This document shows, one piece after another, positions 37,858 to 48,190 of a stretch of 64,000 bases of DNA. The position numbers and the translations under genes are program-made. This DNA is from Rhizobium album (GTDB lineage: Bacteria > Pseudomonadota > Alphaproteobacteria > Rhizobiales > Rhizobiaceae), in assembly GCF_003122325.1 (NCBI RefSeq), contig NZ_QFBC01000001.1:780026-844025 (forward strand), given 5' to 3'. The notes beneath the pieces are model-generated. The model saw nothing but the letters and a program-made list of their open reading frames with translations. It did no database searches and was not told where the DNA came from. Positions within the stretch are counted from its first letter, which is position 1, and every line of letters begins with the position of its first letter.

Positions 37858-39003
37858 TTAAAGCTGGACGGCCTCGACCCGTTTGCCAACGAAACGCAGC
37901 GCGACACCGCCGTTGATCAACTGCAAGGCGGTTTCGCCGAAGAGGTCGCGGCGCCAGCCCGACAGGGCAGGGACTTCGGCCTTGTCGCCCTCCGAGGCGA
38001 TCTTTTCCAGGTCGTCGCTGTTGGCGAGCACCTTGGCGGCGACACCGTGCTTTTCCGCCGTCAGCTTGAGCAGGACCTTGAGCAGTTCGGTGGCGGCGGC
38101 AGCCCCTTCGGGCGCCTGGTTGTGGCGGGGCACGTGCGGCATCTCGGATTTCGGCAGGGCAAGCGCTTCGTTGACGGCTTCGACGACGGCAGTACCGCCG
38201 GCCGAGCGCTCCCAGCCCCTGGCGACGGTGCGCAGGCGCGACAGCGCCTCGGTGTCCTTCGGCTGCTGCTGTGCGATTTCGTAGATGGTGTCGTCCTTCA
38301 GCACCCGCGAGCGCGGCACGTTGCGGCTGCGCGCCTCGCGCTCGCGCCAGGCGGCGACGTATTTCAGCACGGCAAGTTCCTGTGGCTTCTTCAGCCGCAT
38401 CTTCAGCCGCTGCCAGGCGTCGTCGGGATGGATATCGTAGGTTTCGCGCGCTTCGAGGATGTCCATTTCCTCGCGCAGCCAGGAGGCGCGGCCTTCACGC
38501 TCGAGCTGTGCCTTGAGGGCGAGGTAGATCTCGCGCAGATGCGTGACGTCGGCCAGCGCATAATCGAGCTGCTTTTCCGACAGCGGCCTTCGGCTCCAGT
38601 CGGTGAAGCGCGAGGATTTGTCGATCTGCACGCCCTTCACCCGCTGCACCAGCTGGTCGTAGGAGACCGAATCGCCGAAACCGCAGACCATGGCGGCGAC
38701 CTGCGTATCGAAGATCGGATGCGGGATGAGATTGCCGAGGTGATAGACGATTTCGATATCCTGCCGCGCCGCGTGAAACACCTTCAGCACGCCGGGATTG
38801 GCCATCAGCTCGAAGAACGGCGTCAGGTCCAAGCCTTTCGCCAGCGGATCGACCAGGACTTCCGTGTCGGGGCTCGCCATCTGGATCAGGCACAGCTCCG
38901 GCCAGAAGGTCGTCTCGCGGAGAAATTCCGTATCGATGGTGATGAAGTCGGATTTGGCGAGTTCTGCGCAGGCTGCCTTCAGGTCGGCGGTGGTTTCGAT
39001 CAT
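37858..39003 (-). CDS. rnd: Ribonuclease D
   Basis: 381 aa 3'-5' exoribonuclease of the DEDDy group, used in tRNA 3' maturation. FITIDTEFLRETTFWPELCLIQ is ExoI (DTE), HAARQDIEI ExoII, and YALADVTHLREIY ExoIII (Y-x3-D). An HRDC domain (about 215-295) follows. ATG 39001-39003. In rhizobia rnd is usually close to aspS, as here. Confidence 0.96.
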   Translation of the reverse strand: MIETTADLKAACAELAKSDFITIDTEFLRETTFWPELCLIQMASPDTEVLVDPLAKGLDLTPFFELMANPGVLKVFHAARQDIEIVYHLGNLIPHPIFDTQVAAMVCGFGDSVSYDQLVQRVKGVQIDKSSRFTDWSRRPLSEKQLDYALADVTHLREIYLALKAQLEREGRASWLREEMDILEARETYDIHPDDAWQRLKMRLKKPQELAVLKYVAAWREREARSRNVPRSRVLKDDTIYEIAQQQPKDTEALSRLRTVARGWERSAGGTAVVEAVNEALALPKSEMPHVPRHNQAPEGAAAATELLKVLLKLTAEKHGVAAKVLANSDDLEKIASEGDKAEVPALSGWRRDLFGETALQLINGGVALRFVGKRVEAVQL

Positions 39004-39080
39004 CTCAATTCATTCGTCGGACAGGGATCAATCTTTTGATCTTTCCTTCTCCTTTCGGCCTCCGATGTCAATACGAGCGC

Positions 39081-40475
39081 TTACGCGACGCGCAAATAGC
39101 CGGTCATGCCGGTCTTTTGATGCTCGATGATGTGGCAATGAAACACCCAGTCGCCAGGATTGTCCGCCACGACGGCGAGCTGCACCTTTTCATCGGGAAG
39201 AATGAGATAGGTGTCGGAGACGAATTGCTGCACCGGCCTTGCGGAGGAGGAAACCACCTTGAAGCTCATGCCGTGCATGTGGATCGGGTGGATATGCGGC
39301 GTCGGATTGGCGACGTCGAGGACATAACTCCTGCCGAGCTTCATCTCGGCGAGCGGCGCGGTCGGATCGGCGGTGTCGCCGGGCCAGGGCCGCTTGTTGA
39401 TCGCCCAGAAGGAATAACCGAGCGTGCCGCAGATGCTGTCGACCGCGGCATTTTCCGCCGTGGCGCTGAGGACGAGCGGGATGTCTTGCGCCGTGCCGAG
39501 ATCCGGTTCCGGCACCGGGTTCCTGCCGAGCGGGCCGATATCCCTGAGATCGCGCTTCAGCGAAGGTCCGGTGGCCCGCAGCCGGGCGAGGATTTTTGGC
39601 TTCGATCCCCGGATGTCTTCCAGCTCGACGATCGTGCCTTCCGTATCCGGCATGCGGACGGCGAGGTCGAGCCGCTGGCCCGGGCCGATCATCAGGAAAT
39701 CCAGGGCAAAACGGTTCGGCACCGGATTGCCGTCGATGGCGATCACATGGGCCTCCGCGCCGTTCAGTTTCAGCGAATAGATGCGCGTCACGTCGCTGAT
39801 CACCAGGCGCAGGCGCAGCAACCCGCCGGCGGGAGCGTCATATTGCGGTTCCCGCTGCCAGTTGGCGGTTCGCAGCGTGCCGTAGGTGCCGGCCTTGGCC
39901 GCATCGCGCGCCTTGAACTGCTCGATGAACTGGCCGTTGCCGCCGAGCCGCCAGTCACGCAGGTTGAGGGCGATCTCGGCGTCGAAAACCGGATCGTCCG
40001 GGTCCTCGACGATCAGCATGCCGGTCATGCCCCGGCCCATCTGCGTTAGCGTGTTGCAATGGGGGTGATACCAGAAGGTGCCGGCATCCGGCGGGGTGAA
40101 AAGATAATCGAAGCCGTCGCCGGTATAGACGTATGGCTGCGTCAGGAAAGGAACGCCGTCCATCCTGTTGTCGATGCGCAACCCGTGCCAGTGGATGGTG
40201 GTCGGCTCGTCGAGGCGGTTTTCCAGCCGGGCGGCAAAGGGTTTTCCTTTGGCGATCCTCAGCGTCGGCGGCATGCCGTCGTTGCCATAGGTCATCACGC
40301 CCCTGGTGGCGGCAGTCTCAGCGAGGGCGGCGTCCGTCGAGCGTGCTTCGAGCAGCACCGGCTTGGGCTGGGCAAAGGCGGGGCCGAAGCGGGCGGCGGC
40401 ACCGATGCCGAGACCGTAGGCTCCGGCGACGAGCGCCGAGGCTTTGAGCAGGTTGCGGCGGCTGAACTGGGCCAT
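39081..40475 (-). CDS. Tat-exported multicopper oxidase
   Basis: 464 aa. Twin-arginine signal (SRRNLLKASALVAGAYGLG). Copper motifs are complete: HWHG at 95-98, HPHC at 137-140, HPIHMHG, and HCHIIEHQKTGM at the end containing T1 ligands His-Cys-His and an axial Met. These describe a type 1 site and a T2/T3 trinuclear site. The protein resembles CueO/CopA/laccase-like enzymes but lacks a Met-rich insert, so copper-handling is not certain. No copper-efflux partner is adjacent. Confidence 0.93.
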   Translation of the reverse strand: MAQFSRRNLLKASALVAGAYGLGIGAAARFGPAFAQPKPVLLEARSTDAALAETAATRGVMTYGNDGMPPTLRIAKGKPFAARLENRLDEPTTIHWHGLRIDNRMDGVPFLTQPYVYTGDGFDYLFTPPDAGTFWYHPHCNTLTQMGRGMTGMLIVEDPDDPVFDAEIALNLRDWRLGGNGQFIEQFKARDAAKAGTYGTLRTANWQREPQYDAPAGGLLRLRLVISDVTRIYSLKLNGAEAHVIAIDGNPVPNRFALDFLMIGPGQRLDLAVRMPDTEGTIVELEDIRGSKPKILARLRATGPSLKRDLRDIGPLGRNPVPEPDLGTAQDIPLVLSATAENAAVDSICGTLGYSFWAINKRPWPGDTADPTAPLAEMKLGRSYVLDVANPTPHIHPIHMHGMSFKVVSSSARPVQQFVSDTYLILPDEKVQLAVVADNPGDWVFHCHIIEHQKTGMTGYLRVA

Positions 40476-40560
40476 GGTGGTCTCCGGCTTGGTGTCTTCC
40501 TATTCTTAAAATTGAGCAAGCCTGTCATCAATGCCTTGCCACCCGGCATCTTGCCGCAGC

Positions 40561-41805
40561 CTATTTGTTTTCCGGCTTGTCTTCGGAGGGCGGGGTCGCC
40601 AGCTTGTTGAAGAAGGTGGAGGTGCGCAGGAGATTGCGGAAGCTCATCGTGCGCTTTTCCGCGGGAACGCCTTCGCGCACCGTCATGCGTTGCACGGTGT
40701 ATGCGAGGAACAGCGCCAGCACGGCAGCCATGTAGATGAACAGCGCATGCGGGCCGAAAATATCCAGCATGAAGGAGGCGAAGAGCGGGCCGATGACGGC
40801 GCCGATCGACCAGAAGAACAGGGTGCCGGCGGAAACGAGCGCATGTTGCCCTTCCTTGGCATGGTCGTTGGCATGCGCCGAACAGAGCGAATAGAGCGGC
40901 ATGGCGAAGGCGCCGAAGAAGAAGATGCCGGCATAGTTCAACAAGGTGCTGTCGCCGGCGACGAAGGCGATGAAGACACCGGCGGCCAGCGAGCCCAGCG
41001 TCGCGACGAGGATGATCTTGCGCCGGTCGAGCTTGTCGGAATAGTGCCCAAGCGGATATTGCAGCACCACGCCGGCGAAGATGCCGACGCTCATGAAGGT
41101 GGCGATGGCGGCGATCGACATGCCGATGCCCTGGGCATAGACCGGCCCGAGCGAGCGGAACACCGAATTGGTGAGCCCGACGACGATGCAGCCGACCGTC
41201 GCCAGCGGCGAGATCTGCCAGAGAGTCTTGACATTGAAGCGCACCGCATCCGGCGGTTCGGGGCTGCTGCGGTCGGCGAACGAGATTGGCACCAGCGACA
41301 GCGTCAGCGCCATGGAGATGATGGCGAACAGCTGGAAGCCGTCGATGCCGACGGTCGGGATAAGATATTGCGCCAGCGTCACCGAGCCGAGGTCGACGAA
41401 ACGGTAGACGGACAGCGTGCGCGCCCGCGTCGCATTGGTGACGCGGGCGTTGAGCCAGCTTTCGACGGTGGCGAAAAGCCCGGCGAAACAGATGCCCTGG
41501 ATCAGCCGCATCAGGAACCAGAAGAACGGGTCGATGAGCAGGACCATGGAGATCGACGCAGCCGAGGCGATTGCCGCGAGCGCCGAAAATGCCCGGATAT
41601 GGCCGATCGAGCGGATGACGCGGGTGATGTAGACGCAGCCGATTGCGAAGCCGAGATTGTAGCCGGTGCCGACCAGGCCGATGACCGAGGGCGAGAAGCC
41701 TTCCTGCAATGCCCGGAGCGAGATGAACGTGCCCTGCAGGCCGTTGCCGCCGATCAGGATCCCCGCCGTGACGAGAAGGGGAATCAGGGGGCGAATCTGG
41801 TTCAT
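40561..41805 (-). CDS. MFS transporter
   Basis: 414 aa with 12 predicted helices; a YcaD-like major facilitator. The LGHYSDKLDRRKIIL loop fits the conserved MFS loop 8-9 (GxxSDRxGRR form), and GLVGTGYNLGFAIG is in helix 2. A ~35-residue polar C-terminal tail ends in EDKPENK. Substrate unknown. Divergent from aspS (229 bp). Confidence 0.88.
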   Translation of the reverse strand: MNQIRPLIPLLVTAGILIGGNGLQGTFISLRALQEGFSPSVIGLVGTGYNLGFAIGCVYITRVIRSIGHIRAFSALAAIASAASISMVLLIDPFFWFLMRLIQGICFAGLFATVESWLNARVTNATRARTLSVYRFVDLGSVTLAQYLIPTVGIDGFQLFAIISMALTLSLVPISFADRSSPEPPDAVRFNVKTLWQISPLATVGCIVVGLTNSVFRSLGPVYAQGIGMSIAAIATFMSVGIFAGVVLQYPLGHYSDKLDRRKIILVATLGSLAAGVFIAFVAGDSTLLNYAGIFFFGAFAMPLYSLCSAHANDHAKEGQHALVSAGTLFFWSIGAVIGPLFASFMLDIFGPHALFIYMAAVLALFLAYTVQRMTVREGVPAEKRTMSFRNLLRTSTFFNKLATPPSEDKPENK

Positions 41806-42034
41806 GAAACTGGCCTGCTATGCGGGGGAGGCATCGAGGGGCGGAGGGCGGAAAAGATGCTTCCTTATTAGCCAAGCTTGCCGCATAAAGACAGCTTAAA
41901 ACGTGCCCCTCCGGGGTCGAGCCTTGACAAATCGGAGCGCACGTGCGCTTTTCCGCCCGATTTTCCATCGGCAGCTGGATAGGCCGCATCCGCGCCTTCG
42001 CCGCCGGCCCCAAGAAGTCCAGGATACAAGTACG

Positions 42035-43825
42035 ATGCATCGTTACCGCAGCCACACCTGTGCCGCCCTCCGCAAGTCGGATGTCGGCTCGACCGTCCGC
42101 CTGTCCGGCTGGGTTCACCGCGTCCGCGACCACGGCGGCGTTCTCTTCATCGACCTGCGCGACCATTATGGCATCACCCAGGTCGTCGCCGATCCGGACA
42201 GCCCGGCCTTCAAGGCGGCGGAAACCGTGCGCGGCGAATGGGTCATCCGCATCGACGGCCTCGTCAAGGCGCGCTCGGAAGACACCGTCAACAAGACGAT
42301 GGCGACCGGCGAGATCGAGCTTTACGCCCAGGACATCGAAGTCCTCTCGGCCGCGAAGGAACTGCCGCTGCCGGTCTTCGGCGAGCCGGATTATCCGGAA
42401 GACGTGCGCCTGAAGTACCGCTTCCTCGACCTGCGTCGCGAAACGCTGCACAAGAACATCGTCAAGCGCACGCAGATCATCTCCGCCATGCGCTCGGGCA
42501 TGGCCGATGCCGGCTTTGCCGAATATTCGACCCCGATCCTGACGGCATCCTCGCCGGAAGGCGCCCGCGACTTCCTCGTGCCGTCGCGTATCCACCAGGG
42601 CAAGTTCTTCGCGCTGCCGCAGGCGCCGCAGCAGTACAAGCAGCTGCTGATGGTTGCCGGTTTCGACCGCTATTTCCAGATCGCGCCGTGCTTCCGCGAC
42701 GAAGACCCGCGCGCCGACCGCCTGCCGGGCGAATTCTACCAGCTCGACGTCGAGATGAGCTTCGTCACCCAGGAAGACGTCTGGAACACGATGGAGCCGA
42801 TGATGACGGCCGTGTTCGAAAAATTCGCCGACGGCAAGCCGGTCACCAAGGAATGGCCGCGCATTCCCTACGACGTTGCGATCCGCAAGTACGGCTCCGA
42901 CAAGCCGGACCTGCGCAACCCGATCGTCATGGAAGACACCACCAGGCACTTCGCCGAATCCGGCTTCAAGGTCTTCGCGAACATGATCGCCTCGAACCCG
43001 AAGGTCGAGATCTGGGCTATCCCGGCCAAGACCGGCGGCTCCCGCGCCTTCTGCGACCGGATGAACGCCTGGGCGCAGAGCCAGGGCCAGCCGGGCCTCG
43101 GCTACATCTTCTGGAAGGAAGAAGACGGCAAGATCGGCGGCTCCGGCCCGCTCGCCAAGAACATCGGCGAAGAGCGCACCGAGGCGATCCGCCAGCAGCT
43201 CGGCCTGGACGCAGGTGATGCCTGCTTCTTCGTCGCCGGCGAGCCGTCCAAGTTTTACAAGTTCGCAGGCGAAGCCCGCACCCGCGCCGGCGAGGAGTTG
43301 AACCTCGTCGACCGCGACCGCTACGACATGTGCTGGATCGTCGACTTCCCGTTCTACGAATGGAGCGAGGAAGAGAAGAAGCTTGATTTCGCCCACAACC
43401 CCTTCTCGATGCCGCAGGGTGGCCTGGAAGCGCTGGAAAGCCAGGAGCCGCTGTCGCTCAAGGCCTATCAGTATGACGCGGTCTGCAACGGCTTCGAAAT
43501 CGCCTCGGGCTCGATCCGTAACCAGTCGCCGGAACTGATGGTCAAGGCCTTCGAAAAGGTCGGCCTCAGCCAGCAGGACGTGGAAGACCGCTTCGGCGGC
43601 ATGTACCGTGCCTTCCAGTACGGTGCGCCTCCGCACGGCGGCTGCGCCTTCGGCATCGACCGCGTCGTCATGCTGCTCGTCGGCGCGAAGAACCTGCGCG
43701 AAATCTCGCTCTTCCCGATGAACCAGCAGGCCCAGGACCTGCTGATGAATGCGCCTTCCGAAGCGACGCCGACGCAGCTGCGCGAACTGGCGCTGCGCGT
43801 GATCCCGCCGCAGAAGAAAGACTGA
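42035..43825 (+). CDS. aspS: Aspartyl-tRNA synthetase, probably non-discriminating
   Basis: 596 aa class II synthetase. Start at 42035 gives [19 protein letters not shown]; the upstream part of the open frame is not conserved. Motif 2 is seen in [19 protein letters not shown] and motif 3 in [11 protein letters not shown]. The anticodon-domain segment [11 protein letters not shown] has His at position 33, matching the His (H31) of non-discriminating AspRS in Pseudomonas. Such enzymes also load tRNA-Asn, to be amidated by GatCAB. Absence of AsnRS cannot be checked in this window. Confidence 0.97.
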   Translation: MHRYRSHTCAALRKSDVGSTVRLSGWVHRVRDHGGVLFIDLRDHYGITQVVADPDSPAFKAAETVRGEWVIRIDGLVKARSEDTVNKTMATGEIELYAQDIEVLSAAKELPLPVFGEPDYPEDVRLKYRFLDLRRETLHKNIVKRTQIISAMRSGMADAGFAEYSTPILTASSPEGARDFLVPSRIHQGKFFALPQAPQQYKQLLMVAGFDRYFQIAPCFRDEDPRADRLPGEFYQLDVEMSFVTQEDVWNTMEPMMTAVFEKFADGKPVTKEWPRIPYDVAIRKYGSDKPDLRNPIVMEDTTRHFAESGFKVFANMIASNPKVEIWAIPAKTGGSRAFCDRMNAWAQSQGQPGLGYIFWKEEDGKIGGSGPLAKNIGEERTEAIRQQLGLDAGDACFFVAGEPSKFYKFAGEARTRAGEELNLVDRDRYDMCWIVDFPFYEWSEEEKKLDFAHNPFSMPQGGLEALESQEPLSLKAYQYDAVCNGFEIASGSIRNQSPELMVKAFEKVGLSQQDVEDRFGGMYRAFQYGAPPHGGCAFGIDRVVMLLVGAKNLREISLFPMNQQAQDLLMNAPSEATPTQLRELALRVIPPQKKD

Positions 43826-43850
43826 AACGCCGAAACTTTGTCGTTTTCAA

Positions 43851-43877
43851 CGGCCGGGTGGTGACACCCGGCCGTTT
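43851..43877 (+). terminator. aspS terminator
   Basis: CGGCCGGGTG-gtga-CACCCGGCCG followed by TTT, 25 bp after the aspS stop. Confidence 0.75.
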
Positions 43878-43945
43878 GCGTTGATGCTCCCCTGGTGAAC
43901 AACCCTCCGTCTCCGGCACTTTAGCGGCAAGAGCGCCAGACAAGA

Positions 43946-43969
43946 CGAGCCCGGCTTTGGCCGGGCTCG
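43946..43969 (-). terminator. Second stem-loop, probably ending the convergent gene
   Basis: Perfect 10-bp stem CGAGCCCGGC-tttg-GCCGGGCTCG between convergent genes; weak T-run on either side. Confidence 0.5.
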
Positions 43970-43992
43970 CTTGTTGTCCACCTCGGAGAGGC

Positions 43993-45189
43993 TTACATTT
44001 CGTCGTTGGCCGAAACGGTGACGCCGAGCAGGGTCGGAATGCTGTTCGGAGCACCCATGGCGGCGCCGAGGATCTGCGGGAACGGAACCGATTTTTCGGG
44101 AGCTGCCGCGATCGTCAGGCTCTTCGGATCGTCGAGATAGGTGTTGACGGCTTCGCTGATCGAGTTCTGCAACTCGGGAATGTTCAGCTGGCCGATCATG
44201 ATCGGAACCATGGCCTTCAGCGACTGGGCCATCTGCTCACCGGTCACGCCCTGCTGCGAGCCGGCATAGTCCAGCAGGCGCTTGGTGATCGAGGCGTCCT
44301 CGAAGGAAACCGAGGCGCTGTTGAAGCTGAGCTGCTGCATCAGGCCCATCATCGCCATGCCGGCTGCGGCCTGCGCTTCTTCCTTGTTCGGGTTGGTTTC
44401 CATCGCCTTCATCTGGTCCTGCAGGGACTTGATGAGTTCGAGCGTGTAGCCCGAAATGCTGAACGCCAGGGACAGGTTGCCGATGTCCTTGAAGTCGAAG
44501 CTGTAATTGGTGACTTCCAGCGTGCCGGTCTTGAGGTCCCAGCCGCCGGCCATGTTGATTTCGCCCTGCAGCGACGTCAGGCCGATCTTCTGCAGCACAT
44601 CCTTCGCCTGCGGGTCCTCGACCTTTGTGAGGTCGCCCTTCAGGCCGGCGGCGGTCGCTTCGAAATCGAAGCCGGCATCGCCGTCACGCTTGGTGAGCGA
44701 GAAGTCGGTGCTGGCAAGCGAGAAGAGTTCCGAGCCTGCCTTGGTGACGCTTACCGGGCCGATATGGCCTTCTTCATACATCATCATCGAATCGATCGTG
44801 CCCTTGGTGGCATCGGCGGGAATCGTGATGTTGCTGAGCGAGATATCGGAAGCGGTGACGGTCACGCCTTCATTGGTGACATTGACGTTGCCGAAGGTCG
44901 CCTTCTCGATCGTGTAGCCGCCGGCATCTTCTTCGACGCCTGTCAGGACGATGTCGCCGATCGGCGCGCCTTCGCCGGCAGCCTCAGGGCTTGGAACGCG
45001 AACCTTGACGCCCGTCAGCGTGACGTTGGAGCCGTCGACATTGATCGAAGCCGGGTTGAGCGTGGTGCCCTGCAGGCCGGCGTTGATCTTTGCGACGAGG
45101 TCGTTGCCGTCGAGGGCGAAGGCGGAGCCGCTCAACGTCAGGAAGGTCGCTGCGGTCAAGGCGTAGCGGAAAGTGCGGAGATGTCTCAT
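43993..45189 (-). CDS. Secreted conserved protein of unknown function
   Basis: 398 aa from the ATG at 45187-45189, which has a good ribosome site (AAGGAC). A signal peptide (MRHLRTFRYALTAATFLTLSGSAFA) exports it. The mature protein is repetitive beta-rich sequence with many Asn/Thr/Val (NVTLTGVKVRVP, VNVTNEGVTVTASDISLSNI) resembling the AsmA/DUF945-like style of periplasmic proteins, with a mid helical stretch around LIKSLQDQMKAMET. I do not recognise a specific family. Monocistronic, divergent from parC. Confidence 0.82.
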   Translation of the reverse strand: MRHLRTFRYALTAATFLTLSGSAFALDGNDLVAKINAGLQGTTLNPASINVDGSNVTLTGVKVRVPSPEAAGEGAPIGDIVLTGVEEDAGGYTIEKATFGNVNVTNEGVTVTASDISLSNITIPADATKGTIDSMMMYEEGHIGPVSVTKAGSELFSLASTDFSLTKRDGDAGFDFEATAAGLKGDLTKVEDPQAKDVLQKIGLTSLQGEINMAGGWDLKTGTLEVTNYSFDFKDIGNLSLAFSISGYTLELIKSLQDQMKAMETNPNKEEAQAAAGMAMMGLMQQLSFNSASVSFEDASITKRLLDYAGSQQGVTGEQMAQSLKAMVPIMIGQLNIPELQNSISEAVNTYLDDPKSLTIAAAPEKSVPFPQILGAAMGAPNSIPTLLGVTVSANDEM

Positions 45190-45523
45190 AACGTGTCCTT
45201 TTGTGAAAATTTGACCGAGGAGCCAGCCAGTCAAGCCTATAAACGTTTGTGGTCGTTGTTATATTCGGTCGATGTTCGAGCACCGGACGATGCGGCGAAC
45301 TGTTCTTGGGGCGAGTACCGGAGCACAATGTAAGGCACATTGTGACGGCGGAAAGGGAGATGCCACAAAACTGTTTCGCGGCGATGTTTCCTACGTAACC
45401 ATCGGTTAAAAGCTGCTTTAAGCTGTGGGTTTTCGGCACCGGCCACGCCTGTGCAGTGCACTATCCACAGGCGCATGCCCCGGATTCCTTGCCGGGAATC
45501 GGCTTGTCGTCTAGTCAAGTCGT
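45190..45523. other. Intergenic region upstream of parC
   Basis: 334 bp with no convincing gene. It holds several inverted repeats: CACAATG-taaggca-CATTGTG at 45324-45344, CGCCTGTG-N12-CACAGGCG at 45446-45473, and GATTCC/GGAATC near 45483-45500. TTAAAAGCTGCTTTAA near 45405-45420 resembles a CtrA site but with 8 rather than 7 spacer bases. It must carry the divergent promoters of parC and the secreted protein gene. Confidence 0.5.
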
Positions 45524-47776
45524 ATGGGTAAGGATATTTTGCCACCATCGGATGGCGACGACAACATCGTACCGGTCGACCTGAAGGCGGCGCTCGAGGA
45601 GCGTTATCTCGCCTACGCGCTGTCGACCATCATGCATCGCGCCTTGCCGGACGTCCGCGACGGGCTGAAGCCGGTGCATCGCCGCATCGTCTACGCGATG
45701 AGCGAAATGGGCCTGAGGCCGAACTCCGCCTTCCGCAAATGCGCCAAGATCGTCGGCGAAGTGATGGGTAACTACCATCCGCACGGCGACCAGGCGATCT
45801 ACGATGCGCTGGCGCGCCTGGCGCAGGACTTTTCGCTGCGTTATCCGCTGGTCAACGGCCAGGGCAATTTCGGCAATATCGACGGCGATAGCCCGGCGGC
45901 GATGCGCTACACCGAATCGAAGATGACGGCGGTCGCCGAACTCTTGCTCGAAGGCATCGACCAGGACGCGGTGGATTTCCGCGACACCTACGACGAATCG
46001 AATTCCGAGCCGGTGGTGCTACCGGGCGCTTTTCCGAACCTTCTGGCAAACGGCGCCTCCGGTATCGCCGTCGGCATGGCGACGTCCATCCCGCCGCACA
46101 ATGCCCATGAACTTTGCGATGCGGCGCTGCACCTGATCAAGCATCCGGATGCCAGCGTCGAAAAGCTGGTCGAATTCATTCCCGGCCCCGACCTGCCGAC
46201 CGGCGGCATCATCATCGACAGCCACGCCAGCATCGTCGAGGCCTACAAGACCGGCCGCGGCGGTTTTCGCGTGCGCGCCAAGTGGCAGACGGAAGATCTC
46301 GGACGTGGCGGTTACCAGATCGTCGTCACCGAAATTCCGTTCCAGGTGCAGAAATCGCGGCTGATCGAGAAAATCGCTGAACTGCTGATCGCCCGCAAGC
46401 TGCCGCTGCTGGAAGACATCCGCGATGAATCGGCCGAAGACATCCGCGTCGTGCTGGTGCCGAAGAACCGCACCGTCGATGCGACGCTGCTGATGGAATC
46501 GCTGTTCCGCCTGACGGAGCTGGAAAGCCGCCTGCCGCTCAACATGAACGTGCTCTCGATGGGGCGCGTGCCGAAGGTGATGGGCCTTGGCGAGGTGCTG
46601 ACCGAATGGCTGCAGCACCGCAAGGAGGTGCTCGTCCGCCGTTCGCGTTTCCGCCTGGCCGCCATCGACCGGCGCCTGGAAATTTTGGGCGGCTTCCTGA
46701 TCGCCTACCTCAATATCGACGAGGTGATCCGCATCATCCGCGAGGAGGATGAGCCGAAGCCGGTGATGATCGACCGCTTCAATCTCACCGACAACCAGGT
46801 TGAGGCGATCCTCAACATGCGGCTGCGCTCCTTGCGCAAGCTGGAAGAATTCGAGATCCGCACCGAATTCGACAATCTGACCAAGGAAAAGGCTGAGATC
46901 GAAGCCTTGCTCGCGTCCGACGACAAGCAGTGGCAGACGGTCAGCTGGGAAATCGGCGAGGTCAAGAAAAAGTATGCCAAGGCGACAGAACTCGGCCGCC
47001 GCCGCACCCAGTTCGCCGACGCGCCGGATGCCGACGTCGAGGCGATCCAGCAGGCGATGATCGAGAAGGAACCGGTGACCGTCGTCGTCTCGGAAAAGGG
47101 CTGGATCCGGGCGCTGAAGGGGCACATTTCCGATACGTCGTCGCTGACCTTCAAGGAGGGCGACGGCCTCAAGGTGGCGTTCCCGGCACAGACCACTGAC
47201 AAGATCCTGCTGGTGACCACCGGTGGCAAGGCCTATACGCTCGGCGCCGACAAGCTGCCGGGCGGGCGTGGCCATGGCGAACCGTTGCGTATCATGGTCG
47301 ACATGGAAAACGATCAGGACGTGCTGACGGCCTTCGTGCACGACCCGAACCGCAAGCTGATCCTCGCCTCCACCTCCGGCAACGGCTTCATCGTCGCCGA
47401 GAGCGAAATGATCGCCAACACCCGCAAGGGCAAGCAGATCATGAATGTCAGCATGCCCGACGAGGCGAAGCTGGTGGTGACCGTTTTGGGCGACCATGTC
47501 GCCGTCGTCGGCGAAAACCGCAAGATGCTGGTCTTCCCGCTGGTGCAGCTTCCGGAGATGGTGCGCGGCAAGGGCGTGCGCCTGCAGCGCTACAAGGACG
47601 GCGGCATTTCCGATATCCGCTGCTTTACGATCGCCGACGGCCTGACCTGGGAAGACAGCGCCGGCCGCACGTTTACGAAGAACAAGGATGAACTGGTCGA
47701 ATGGCTCGCCGAACGCGCCTCCGCCGGCCGCACCGTGCCGAAGGGTTTTCCGCGCAGCGGGAAGTTCTTGGGGTAG
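45524..47776 (+). CDS. parC: DNA topoisomerase IV subunit A
   Basis: 750 aa type IIA topoisomerase subunit that decatenates daughter chromosomes with Par[21 protein letters not shown] opening ([16 protein letters not shown]), active Tyr129 in AAMRYTES, then the long coiled-coil and a C-terminal beta-pinwheel ([10 protein letters not shown]). It is called ParC over GyrA by length and its missing GyrA-box. The quinolone-resistance region reads [15 protein letters not shown]: Gln90 stands at the position of the drug-contacting Ser80 of E. coli ParC. No clear ribosome site precedes the ATG. Confidence 0.92.
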   Translation: MGKDILPPSDGDDNIVPVDLKAALEERYLAYALSTIMHRALPDVRDGLKPVHRRIVYAMSEMGLRPNSAFRKCAKIVGEVMGNYHPHGDQAIYDALARLAQDFSLRYPLVNGQGNFGNIDGDSPAAMRYTESKMTAVAELLLEGIDQDAVDFRDTYDESNSEPVVLPGAFPNLLANGASGIAVGMATSIPPHNAHELCDAALHLIKHPDASVEKLVEFIPGPDLPTGGIIIDSHASIVEAYKTGRGGFRVRAKWQTEDLGRGGYQIVVTEIPFQVQKSRLIEKIAELLIARKLPLLEDIRDESAEDIRVVLVPKNRTVDATLLMESLFRLTELESRLPLNMNVLSMGRVPKVMGLGEVLTEWLQHRKEVLVRRSRFRLAAIDRRLEILGGFLIAYLNIDEVIRIIREEDEPKPVMIDRFNLTDNQVEAILNMRLRSLRKLEEFEIRTEFDNLTKEKAEIEALLASDDKQWQTVSWEIGEVKKKYAKATELGRRRTQFADAPDADVEAIQQAMIEKEPVTVVVSEKGWIRALKGHISDTSSLTFKEGDGLKVAFPAQTTDKILLVTTGGKAYTLGADKLPGGRGHGEPLRIMVDMENDQDVLTAFVHDPNRKLILASTSGNGFIVAESEMIANTRKGKQIMNVSMPDEAKLVVTVLGDHVAVVGENRKMLVFPLVQLPEMVRGKGVRLQRYKDGGISDIRCFTIADGLTWEDSAGRTFTKNKDELVEWLAERASAGRTVPKGFPRSGKFLG

Positions 47777-47797
47777 GCTTTGGGAAGCGAAGCCTAC

Positions 47798-48190
47798 CTA
47801 TTGCGGTGAATAGGGAACGGAGACATCCCTCAGGAACCGTGCGGCTCCTTCCTCATCGATATCCCCGGCGGCCACGGCGAGAACGAAGGTATAGAGATTT
47901 GCCTCTGTCGTTTCGATCTCAAAGCCGTTTTCCATGAGGAAAACGGCGGCGGCCACGATGGCAATGCGTTTGTTGCCGTCGATGAAGGCATGGTTCTTGG
48001 CCAGGCCGTAAAGATAGGCTGCCGCGAGTTCGATGATATCGTCGCAGCCGTAGGCGGCCTTGTTGATCGGCTGCGCCAGCGCCGATTCCAGTATCCCCTC
48101 GTCACGTAGGCCAAAAGCGCCGCCGAAACGTTCGATCTGCATCTGGTGCAAGCGTTCGACGACGATGCGACTGAGAAAAACCGGTGCCAT
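47798..48190 (-). CDS. Doc-family (Fic fold) toxin
   Basis: 130 aa. The motif HAFIDGNKRIA (His67, Asp71, Lys74) fits Doc's HxFxDxNKR. Doc is a kinase that phosphorylates and inactivates EF-Tu; its Fic fold is reversed in use. A complete motif suggests an active toxin. Its ATG abuts the stop of the antitoxin gene (TAA-ATG), so the two are co-translated. Convergent with parC, 21 bp away. Confidence 0.9.
   Translation of the reverse strand: MAPVFLSRIVVERLHQMQIERFGGAFGLRDEGILESALAQPINKAAYGCDDIIELAAAYLYGLAKNHAFIDGNKRIAIVAAAVFLMENGFEIETTEANLYTFVLAVAAGDIDEEGAARFLRDVSVPYSPQ

Noticed and set aside
40295..43636. 1113-codon minus-strand frame across the MFS gene and aspS
   Set aside because: Overlaps two confidently identified genes; only its out-of-frame content is translated and no family feature is seen.
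45237..45548. 103-codon minus-strand frame upstream of parC
   Set aside because: No ribosome site, no recognisable sequence, and it runs into the parC start; treated as intergenic.
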